A program made the position numbers and the translations under genes. The notes under the pieces are model-generated. The model did not search any database, was not told the origin of the DNA, and was given only the letters and a program-made list of their open reading frames with translations. A stretch of 5,164 nucleotides of DNA. Source: a bacterium. Lineage in GTDB: Bacteria; JAJRZV01. Shown piece after piece: positions 1-5,164 of the stretch; positions within the stretch are counted from its first letter, which is position 1, and every line of letters begins with the position of its first letter. The DNA lies in contig JAJRZV010000106.1 of the NCBI GenBank assembly GCA_024275095.1, positions 1-5,164 on the forward strand. Direction: 5' to 3'.

Positions 1-75
1 GCCAGGCGCTTTTTCAGGCGCGTTCCTGTTCCACGTAAGACGTCCCCTCTTGAAAAAGCCGGCTATCGACGCTGA
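1..75 (+). CDS. Possible C-terminal tail of a truncated plus-strand gene
   Basis: Frame 1 is open from the window edge to a TGA at 73-75. It encodes 24 residues with a very basic composition (many Arg and Lys) ending in AGYRR. The stop lies 19 bp before the convergent lipoprotein gene's stop codon, which would be a normal tail-to-tail arrangement. No motif is visible and the product is not recognised. Frame 2 of the same strand is also open and runs into the antisense of the lipoprotein, so reading frame alone does not prove coding. The opposite strand offers no gene here: its only GTG start hits a stop after six codons. Confidence 0.25.
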   Translation, partial: ARRFFRRVPVPRKTSPLEKAGYRR

Positions 76-94
76 ATTTTTTACTTTTGATGTG

Positions 95-1747
95 TTACTG
101 GCACGAAGGTTGAAGGAGAGAATCCCCCATTAAATCGAAGGCGATGCGTGCTACATATTGAATGAGAACGTTCAGTTCTCCATTGGTCGCTTTTTTCAGA
201 CCTTCGGAGGGGTCAATTGTGAGCGCTTCGGAAGGCACAAGTTCGCGTTGAACCAGTTGATAGACGTCTGTAAGGAGCAATCCACCGAGCGAAGGATCCT
301 GAAACGCCATGTAAGGTGCTGGTGTTGTGATGCCGTCGGGAGCGATGGGAGTGATGTTGTGTTCACTGAAAAATGAATCCTGGAAATGGGACGAGTCTGC
401 AATGCCTCCTTCTGTGCAGAATAAAGACCCGGGTGGAAAGGAATCAGTGGACCCCGGTGGCCCGGTATATGCCCGGCACTCCCATTCGAACGCGAAGTTG
501 AAAGATGCCGGATCCGGGAAGTCGTCTCGCCATAAGGGCAGAAAGCTTCGCAGTGCCCGTGGCTTGCTGAAAAAACTTGCGGGGGAGAACGCCAGGGCGC
601 TGTCGAAAAAGCTTCCCACAGCAAACTTGATAAGATCATAAGAGTCCGGGTTGGTGAAGAATGTGGAGAGAAAGCTGCTGTCGGAAAGCAGGATGTTGCC
701 AAAGCTGACCACCAGGGAAGCCACGAGTGGTGCGATGTGCTCGTCCCATACCAGAACTTTGGACGTATCCTGCATTGACTGACACACAGCGCTCAACGCA
801 GCAACAAATTCCTCATTAACGAGGAGTGTCAATTCAGAGTAATTCCCGTTTTCTTCGCGCATAAGGGCCAACCGCATTCGCTGTGTATCGGGATCGTAAA
901 CAAAGAAGTGATCTTCCTTTTGTTCTATGGATATGGAGGACTTTATGCCGGTTTGGATGTCCTCAAGTCCTGAAGAAAGCATTTCATAACCCTTTTGCCA
1001 GAATTCGGGGCCGTCTTCCTGCCCGTTATTGTCGAGGTCATTTGTGCTGACAGTGAGCAGTTCCGGAGAAATGGAGAACGTATAGACAAGAAGATTGGTC
1101 ATTTGAGGTACATCCACACATTTGAGCGGATCGCCGGGATCGATTCCTCCACCCAGAAGAGCCGGTTTGATGTATTCAAAGGCAGAAAAATAATCAGCAT
1201 AAAGGTCCTGTGAAAGAATGAGATCCACAATGCCGAGAATCACGGAAACAGCTCCTCTGAACAGGATCACATCGTCCCTGTTCCAGTAGCCACGAAGATT
1301 AAGAGTTTCTTTACGTCCCAGAATGATGGGAAGGTCCTGGACGTACACATTGAAATCATCTGCTTTAACCACCCTGTTCAAGTCTTCAACAGCAGCGCTG
1401 AGTTCTCCTTCCACCTTCAGGAGAAGTGACATGAGAAAGTTATAAAGGTAAAGGTTTTCGTCTGCTGAAAACGGACTGAATTCTTCGGAGCTGGGGTGGC
1501 CTCCAGCGATGGTGTAGACATAATCACCCAGTTCCACCACGCCCAAGAATGTTGCCATCGCGCGGCCAAAATAAGCAGCATCACCCTCACCGTTGTCCAC
1601 GGCCTTGTTGAAGGTTTCACGCGCTGTGAGGTATTCACCTTCTTCAATCAGCCGGAAACCGTTTTCTGTGAAGGAATGTTCGCTGCCGCACCCGACAAAA
1701 GATATTACCATGCACAAAAAGAAAGCTGTAAAAACGCCCCTCTTCAT
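95..1747 (-). CDS. Large TPR-like exported lipoprotein, function unknown
   Basis: A 550-residue protein if it starts at the ATG at 1747; a GTG at 1765 would add six residues. The ATG is preferred because it gives a compact lipoprotein signal: MKRG, a hydrophobic stretch to about residue 18, then FVGC with Cys20 as the expected lipidated residue. Phe at -3 is atypical for a lipobox. Residues 25-60 (ENGFRLIEEGEYLTARETF and on) have the spacing of a TPR-like helix pair, followed by helical segments. Residues 237-246 read DLDNNGQEDG, resembling Asp/Asn calcium loops of the thrombospondin type 3 or dockerin kind. Mature-part cysteines lie near 210, 322, 424, 444 and 549. The C-terminal half is rich in Phe, Ser and Pro. 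No enzymatic motif was recognised. It probably sits on the envelope, perhaps as a scaffold or binding protein; this is inference. Neither start has a good Shine-Dalgarno site. It is transcribed away from the dehydrogenase gene, and its own promoter could not be picked out. Confidence 0.85.
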   Translation of the reverse strand: MKRGVFTAFFLCMVISFVGCGSEHSFTENGFRLIEEGEYLTARETFNKAVDNGEGDAAYFGRAMATFLGVVELGDYVYTIAGGHPSSEEFSPFSADENLYLYNFLMSLLLKVEGELSAAVEDLNRVVKADDFNVYVQDLPIILGRKETLNLRGYWNRDDVILFRGAVSVILGIVDLILSQDLYADYFSAFEYIKPALLGGGIDPGDPLKCVDVPQMTNLLVYTFSISPELLTVSTNDLDNNGQEDGPEFWQKGYEMLSSGLEDIQTGIKSSISIEQKEDHFFVYDPDTQRMRLALMREENGNYSELTLLVNEEFVAALSAVCQSMQDTSKVLVWDEHIAPLVASLVVSFGNILLSDSSFLSTFFTNPDSYDLIKFAVGSFFDSALAFSPASFFSKPRALRSFLPLWRDDFPDPASFNFAFEWECRAYTGPPGSTDSFPPGSLFCTEGGIADSSHFQDSFFSEHNITPIAPDGITTPAPYMAFQDPSLGGLLLTDVYQLVQRELVPSEALTIDPSEGLKKATNGELNVLIQYVARIAFDLMGDSLLQPSCQ

Positions 1748-1848
1748 AGGGAAATATTCTTGCACAAATATTTCGTCAGGTGAAGCAGTAAAGGGAGCGT
1801 AAGGCTGAACTTTTTATGAATGTCCGTACTCATTGGCGGTGAAATGTT

Positions 1849-1893
1849 TTGACAGCATGAGTTTACTATAGTAACTTTTTAATCAACTATAAT
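1849..1893 (+). promoter_or_regulatory. Candidate promoter region for the acyl-CoA dehydrogenase gene
   Basis: Two overlapping readings are possible. A perfect -35 TTGACA at 1849-1854 is followed at 17 bp by TAACTT (1872-1877), which matches only three of six -10 positions. Alternatively a perfect -10 TATAAT lies at 1888-1893, about 28 bp before the ATG, but no good -35 lies at the usual spacing. TTGACA and TATAAT are 33 bp apart, too far to be partners. The region is AT-rich compared with the flanking genes. Which pair is used cannot be decided from sequence. Confidence 0.5.
1863..1874. promoter_or_regulatory. Perfect 12-bp palindrome, candidate operator
   Basis: TTACTATAGTAA is exactly self-complementary. 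It lies between the TTGACA and TATAAT elements upstream of the dehydrogenase gene, where a bound repressor would block RNA polymerase. Its half ACTATA (1865-1870) recurs at 1886-1891, 21 bp on, which is two helical turns, on the same face of the DNA. The flanks (AGT on the left, CTT on the right) continue the dyad imperfectly. Acyl-CoA dehydrogenase genes are often controlled by TetR- or GntR-type regulators, but no regulator gene is in the window and no known consensus is claimed. Confidence 0.4.
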
Positions 1894-1907
1894 AAATAAC
1901 AAACACA

Positions 1908-1915
1908 GAGGAGGG
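1908..1915 (+). promoter_or_regulatory. Strong Shine-Dalgarno site of the dehydrogenase gene
   Basis: GAGGAGGG contains a full AGGAGG core (1909-1914), six bases before the ATG at 1921. It fixes that ATG as the start and suggests efficient translation, in contrast with the weak sites of the lipoprotein and hydrolase genes. Confidence 0.85.
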
Positions 1916-1920
1916 TAAAG

Positions 1921-3168
1921 ATGTTTGAACTACAGGAAGGACATCGCATGATTGAAACGGCAATGAGACAGTTCCTTGAAAAAGAAGTTGTTCCCCTTAT
2001 TGATGATTTAGAGGAAGGGAAGGTGCTTCCCTACGACATTATGCGTAAAATGGCGGAAACTTTTGGACTTACAGAGATGATCAAGGCACGCTTCCAGAAA
2101 ATGCTGAAAAAAGAGGGGAAGAAGTCGGAAGAAGAGGAGTCGGAAGCAGGAGCATTCGGGGGTCCGGGTTTTGATCCTCTTATCGGTACAATCATTGGAA
2201 AGGAAATTGCGCGGGTGTATCCTTCCCTTGGGCTTGCCATGGGAGCTACTCTCGGACTTGCGGGCGGTACCATCATGGCGAAAGGTACACCTGCACAGAA
2301 AGAGCGCTGGGGCCTGCCGATTCTTACATTTGAAAAGATTGGCGCCTGGGGTATGACCGAGCCCGAGTCAGGCTCGGACGCCTTTGCTCTGAAAACCACA
2401 GCGAAACCCGACGGTGATTATTACATTCTTAACGGCCAGAAGACCTTTTGTACCAACGCACCCTATGCGGATATCTTTGTGATTTACGCCAAGATAGACA
2501 GGGGTCAGGAAGCAAAAAGAGACAAGCGATTTATTTTCCCCTTTGTGGTGGAGCGCGGCACCCCTGGTCTTTCTGTGAGCGAACCGTTCAAAAAGATGGG
2601 CATGAAGGGCTCTCCGACAGGAGCTGTCTATCTTGATGATGTGCGTGTGCACAAGAGCCATCTTCTTGGAGAGACAGAGGAGAGCGCGCGTGACCAAGCC
2701 AAAGATGTGTTTGCTGGAGAACGCACCGGTGCACCGGCCATGGCGTGGGGCATTATCGAGCGCTGCCTGGAGGTAACCGTTAAGTACGCTACCGAGAGAA
2801 AGCAGTGGGATAGACCCATTGGAGAGTTTCAGCTCATCCAGGAGAAAATCGCTCGCATGTATGTACACCTTGAAAACGTGAGAAACATCGCGTTTAAACA
2901 CGCCTGGGCTCAGAAAGAAGGGAAGAAAATCACCATGAAAGAAGCGTGCGCCGCAAAGCTTTACTGCGCACGAGCCGCTACGGAGTGTGCCCTTGAGGCC
3001 ATTCAGGCACTGGGTGGTTACGGATACATGAAAGAATACCGCGTGGAAATGCTCATGCGTGATGCCAAGCTGCTCCAGATCGGTGGTGGGACAGATGAAA
3101 TACAAATTCTGAATATTGCAAAGGAGCTGCTCAGGGCCGAAGGGCTGGAGGTGAAGCTCGGCGGTTGA
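1921..3168 (+). CDS. Acyl-CoA dehydrogenase (FAD flavoprotein, IVD/LCAD-type catalytic site)
   Basis: A 415-residue cytosolic flavoenzyme expected to introduce a trans-2 double bond into an acyl-CoA, passing electrons to electron-transfer flavoprotein (family knowledge). The N-terminal helical domain spans about 1-135, the beta domain about 136-245 and the C-terminal helical domain about 250-405. GMTEPESGSD (144-153) is the first family signature. The stretch around 362-380 (QALGGYGYM, then MRD) closely matches the second, with Met377 where Lys/Arg is usual. YATERKQWDRPIGEFQLIQ (289-307) is the typical FAD/dimer region. The position of the usual medium-chain-type catalytic Glu, in IGGGT (387-391), is Gly389. 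Glu267 in AGERTG instead aligns with the catalytic Glu of isovaleryl-CoA and long-chain dehydrogenases, so the enzyme should be active. Residues 58-80 form a Lys- then Glu-rich insertion, which makes the protein slightly longer than the usual 380 or so. Substrate chain length cannot be read. The start is fixed by a strong Shine-Dalgarno site. The hydrolase gene follows after 89 bp. Confidence 0.95.
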   Translation: MFELQEGHRMIETAMRQFLEKEVVPLIDDLEEGKVLPYDIMRKMAETFGLTEMIKARFQKMLKKEGKKSEEEESEAGAFGGPGFDPLIGTIIGKEIARVYPSLGLAMGATLGLAGGTIMAKGTPAQKERWGLPILTFEKIGAWGMTEPESGSDAFALKTTAKPDGDYYILNGQKTFCTNAPYADIFVIYAKIDRGQEAKRDKRFIFPFVVERGTPGLSVSEPFKKMGMKGSPTGAVYLDDVRVHKSHLLGETEESARDQAKDVFAGERTGAPAMAWGIIERCLEVTVKYATERKQWDRPIGEFQLIQEKIARMYVHLENVRNIAFKHAWAQKEGKKITMKEACAAKLYCARAATECALEAIQALGGYGYMKEYRVEMLMRDAKLLQIGGGTDEIQILNIAKELLRAEGLEVKLGG

Positions 3169-3257
3169 GGTACGACATCCTTTTCGTTGTTTGAATGCTG
3201 AATACAATATTTTTCTGTCACGTGCCTGGTAGTTAAGTTTATCATTTCTCCAGGACA

Positions 3258-4238
3258 ATGATTGTACACATACACAAGCTTCCCGTGCCGTGGCCGCCTT
3301 TTGAAACGCATGTATATCTTATTGGTGCGAAAGGGAAAAGCTGGATATTGATAGACACCGGCTTTCCCTCGGAAAATGGATTCTCCGAGCTTCTCTCCTT
3401 TCTTGAAAAGCACGGTGGGATTGACACCCTTGAAGCAGTGGTGCTCACTCACGGCCATCCTGACCACTACGGCAATGCATTCCGGCTGAAAGAACTGAAG
3501 CCTGAAGTGCAGGTGTTCGCTCACGGAGACGACATCAACAGGGTGGTTCACCTGCCCAAGGAGGAGCGCCGCCGGGCTGCAATCATGGGCCAGGACTATC
3601 TGCTGCGCAATGGAACGCCGGAGGACCGCCTGGACATTGTTTCCAGCCAGTCGCGCTCTTATTTCACCCGGCGCTACCAGCTTCTCCCGGAGGAAGTGCA
3701 GGCACTCGATGAAGAGCTGAGCGCAGGAGGCCTGGTGCTTCGCGTGTTCCCTGTGCCGGGCCATACGCCCGGCCACATTGTGCTTTTCCACGAGGGAACC
3801 GGCTCGCTTTTTTGCGGGGACCACCTTTATCCCAAGGGCGTGCCCGTGCCGCTTCTTTACTTTCCCGTGCCTGAAGAGCGTTTTCGCAACCTTCCTGCCT
3901 GGTTGAAAAGTCTTGAAATCTTTGAGATGCTCCAGCCCGGCACTGTTTACCCGGGACACTTCGGACCTTTTGAAAACTGGCGGGAAATACTCCAGAAGGT
4001 TCGCAGCCGCACCGAACGCAAAAAGGCGGCAGTGCTTGAAATTCTCAAGCAGGGTCCCCGAACGGTTTACGACCTTGGAAAGGAACTCTACCCCGGGATC
4101 CCGGATGAATTCTGGTCCTTCCGTTTTTCAGAGGCCCAGGGCTTTCTTGACGTACTGGAAGAGGAAGGCCTGGTAGAACAGGTGAGAGAAGGAGAAAAAA
4201 CCTATTACCACCTTTCGGGGTCTGGTCTCAACATTTGA
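3258..4238 (+). CDS. MBL-fold metallo-hydrolase with C-terminal winged helix (LACTB2-like)
   Basis: A 326-residue, probably cytosolic protein with no signal peptide. The metallo-beta-lactamase domain covers about 1-240. Metal-site residues are all present: HGHPDH (His65, His67, Asp69, His70), His169 in PGHTPGH, Asp188 in CGDHL and His234 in YPGHFGP; LIDTG (31-35) is the usual early strand motif. Residues about 95-155 form a charged, mostly helical insertion before His169 that could act as a substrate cap. Residues about 246-318 resemble the beta-lactamase-associated winged helix found in LACTB2-like proteins. Known relatives range from endoribonuclease (human LACTB2) to thioesterase-type and other hydrolases, so the substrate is open. 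Its position behind an acyl-CoA dehydrogenase makes a thioester or related ester substrate plausible, by inference only. The ATG is the only good start, since an in-frame TAA at 3234 closes the frame upstream. Its AGGA Shine-Dalgarno (3252-3255) is just two bases from the ATG, which is unusually close and suggests weak initiation. Confidence 0.92.
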   Translation: MIVHIHKLPVPWPPFETHVYLIGAKGKSWILIDTGFPSENGFSELLSFLEKHGGIDTLEAVVLTHGHPDHYGNAFRLKELKPEVQVFAHGDDINRVVHLPKEERRRAAIMGQDYLLRNGTPEDRLDIVSSQSRSYFTRRYQLLPEEVQALDEELSAGGLVLRVFPVPGHTPGHIVLFHEGTGSLFCGDHLYPKGVPVPLLYFPVPEERFRNLPAWLKSLEIFEMLQPGTVYPGHFGPFENWREILQKVRSRTERKKAAVLEILKQGPRTVYDLGKELYPGIPDEFWSFRFSEAQGFLDVLEEEGLVEQVREGEKTYYHLSGSGLNI

Positions 4239-4302
4239 CATTTCGGAATTTGTACGGTGCTGATGCAGCGCGTTACAGTTGAGCGAGGAATCCTTCAGAG
4301 CT

Positions 4303-4812
4303 TCATTTTAAATTGAGGATAACGGTTTTAACCTGGCCGTGTTGTTTTATGCGTAATTTCAGATCTTTCGAGTCCTGCGCCACTTCAAAAACCACGTAAA
4401 AGATGCGGGACAGTCCCGGTGGAATGCGCTCCCAGTCTAATACCGCGGCTCCGCGTGGCACGTAGAACCTCTGGCCGGGATAGGTATTAAAGACTCTTTT
4501 CCTGGAATCTACGAGGTCTATACCGCTATCTCTCACCATTTCTGCTTCCCGGCCCTTGTTCTTGATGGAAATTTTTATCAGCACAAAGTAGCCTTCCGTT
4601 CGGGCATCTTCCACGAACATGTTGTTGGACGGAGCGTAACCGCCGAGGTTTTTCGCGGCGAGTATCTTCCATTCCAAATCCCCGGTCCTGACTGCTTCCC
4701 CCTTTTTATAAAGTCTTTCAGCAAATGCCCGGCCTGTGCTTGAAAACATAAGCACAAAAAGTGTGACTCCGGCAGCACGTATCACTTTCCTTTGCCTCAG
4801 ATAATCAATCAT
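4303..4812 (-). CDS. Exported DUF4352-like (telokin-like fold) protein
   Basis: 169 residues. The N-terminus carries Arg/Lys (RQRK), a hydrophobic core at about 11-24, and a signal peptidase I site RAFA before Glu32, so the mature form starts near ERLYKKGE and should be periplasmic or secreted. The mature region fits the DUF4352 pattern: a short strand with GDLEWKILAAKNLGG (44-58), then YFVLIKISIKNKGREAE (75-91), then IDLVDSRKRVF (98-108), then IPPGLSRIFYVVFEV (130-144). This is the beta-sandwich family related to the mycobacterial MPT63 fold. No catalytic residues are expected; such proteins are thought to bind partners or ligands, but none is known here. It starts inside the end of the TM2-domain gene (8-nt overlap) and has a strong ribosome binding site, so the two are probably co-transcribed and translationally coupled. 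The assignment rests on motif pattern, not a search. Confidence 0.8.
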   Translation of the reverse strand: MIDYLRQRKVIRAAGVTLFVLMFSSTGRAFAERLYKKGEAVRTGDLEWKILAAKNLGGYAPSNNMFVEDARTEGYFVLIKISIKNKGREAEMVRDSGIDLVDSRKRVFNTYPGQRFYVPRGAAVLDWERIPPGLSRIFYVVFEVAQDSKDLKLRIKQHGQVKTVILNLK

Positions 4813-5161
4813 TATGCACCTCCTGTAAAAAACCAGATGAAAATGGTTTTGTATACTTCACGGCATTTGGTGACCCGAATATCACCTTCAGGTCTCTCAT
4901 TACGTCAATGGCTACGTTTTTGTTGTAGTTGATGACCATTTTGTCCAGGCGAAATGCATCAACGATCCACCATATGCCCAATCCAGCGGAAGTGAGCCAG
5001 AAAAGAAACTGTATCGTCCAGTTCTTGAGATACGCGTAATGCCACCCCAGAAGAAGCCATAACAGCACTGCAATCGCCAGGGATTTTCTCCTCCGCGTAA
5101 ACTCGTCAATGAACATTTGTTGCTCCCGTGGTGATAGCTTTGCCAGTTCTGCGTGTACCAT
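4805..5161 (-). CDS. TM2-domain small inner-membrane protein
   Basis: 118 residues if the ATG at 5161 is the start. That codon is three bases from the window edge and no stop precedes it, so a longer N-terminus cannot be excluded; the soluble lead LSPREQQMFIDEF followed by RRRKS looks like a natural beginning for this family. Residues about 27-45 and 49-70 are two hydrophobic segments joined by a short turn, ending in GIWWIVDAFRL, the typical close of a TM2 domain. The usual Gly-x-His-Arg-Phe-Tyr turn is replaced by GWHYAYLKNW, so the family match is partial. A soluble tail of about 45 residues (73-118) follows. TM2 proteins have no settled biochemical role in bacteria. The stop codon TGA overlaps the start of the exported DUF4352-like gene, suggesting they work together at the envelope. 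Confidence 0.78.
   Translation of the reverse strand: MVHAELAKLSPREQQMFIDEFTRRRKSLAIAVLLWLLLGWHYAYLKNWTIQFLFWLTSAGLGIWWIVDAFRLDKMVINYNKNVAIDVMRDLKVIFGSPNAVKYTKPFSSGFLQEVHND
4817..4824 (-). promoter_or_regulatory. Strong Shine-Dalgarno site of the DUF4352-like gene
   Basis: On the minus strand the sequence reads AGGAGGTG, with the AGGAGG core (4819-4824) six bases before the ATG at 4812. It lies inside the last codons of the TM2-domain gene, which supports both the chosen start and coupled translation. Confidence 0.85.
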
Positions 5162-5164
5162 GGC

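Noticed and set aside
3-21. Direct repeat CAGGCGC at 3-9 and 15-21
   Set aside because: A single 7-bp repeat at the window edge is probably just repeated Arg-rich codons in the possible tail of a gene.
327-641. 104-codon plus-strand open frame inside the lipoprotein gene
   Set aside because: It lies wholly antisense to the lipoprotein, which has a signal peptide and coherent sequence; no ribosome site or motif supports it.
3187-3214. Possible terminator after the dehydrogenase (TTGT/ACAA stem then a T-rich run)
   Set aside because: The stem has only four contiguous AT-rich pairs with mismatches beyond and a loop too large to be stable; not a credible intrinsic terminator.
3195-3236. 13-codon open frame between the dehydrogenase and hydrolase genes
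   Set aside because: It is very short, with no Shine-Dalgarno site and no sign of being a leader peptide.
3225-3254. CCTGG/CCAGG inverted repeat that could mask the hydrolase ribosome site
   Set aside because: Five base pairs around a 20-nt loop is within chance expectation for this length.
2368-3258. 296-codon antisense open frame across the dehydrogenase gene
   Set aside because: It is antisense to a clearly recognisable enzyme, begins at a TTG, has no ribosome site, and its Cys/His/Leu-rich translation resembles no protein family.
3018-3959. 313-codon antisense open frame across the hydrolase gene and the end of the dehydrogenase gene
   Set aside because: It is the opposite strand of two well-supported genes, and its Arg/His/Ser-rich composition is typical of a shadow frame.
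4257-4271. GTGCTG-ATG-CAGCGC hairpin between the convergent genes
   Set aside because: It is a six-pair stem including one G-U pair, with no T tract on either strand, so it does not look like a terminator.

Overview
The window holds five essentially complete protein genes and possibly the tail of a sixth. GC content looks near 50%. A lipoprotein-type signal peptide, a Sec-type signal peptide, strong Shine-Dalgarno sites and tight gene packing point to a bacterium, probably a diderm (Gram-negative). The acyl-CoA dehydrogenase, the large TPR-like lipoprotein and the LACTB2-like hydrolase together would suit a delta-proteobacterial or related lineage. That placement is an inference; nothing here fixes the taxon.

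Layout, left to right. Positions 1-75 may carry the end of a plus-strand gene. Positions 95-1747 (minus) encode a large exported lipoprotein with a TPR-like N-terminus and an Asp/Asn-rich, calcium-loop-like motif. A 173-bp divergent intergenic region (1748-1920) follows. It contains -35 and -10 elements, a perfect 12-bp palindrome, a repeated hexamer two helical turns apart, and a strong ribosome binding site. Positions 1921-3168 (plus) encode an acyl-CoA dehydrogenase whose catalytic glutamate appears to sit at the isovaleryl/long-chain position. After 89 bp, 3258-4238 (plus) encodes a metallo-beta-lactamase-fold hydrolase with a C-terminal winged helix. Two minus-strand genes face it: a TM2-domain membrane protein (4805-5161) and, overlapping it by 8 nt, an exported DUF4352-like protein (4303-4812).

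The dehydrogenase and hydrolase are in the same direction and may form a small fatty-acid or acyl-CoA catabolism unit, with the palindrome as a candidate operator. The TM2/DUF4352 pair looks translationally coupled and is probably an envelope module. The lipoprotein stands alone. No RNA gene, CRISPR array, mobile element or convincing intrinsic terminator was seen. No stretch over 300 bp lacks a gene. I see nothing that amounts to a clearly new biological system; the most checkable leads are the putative operator, the relocated catalytic glutamate and the uncharacterised lipoprotein.
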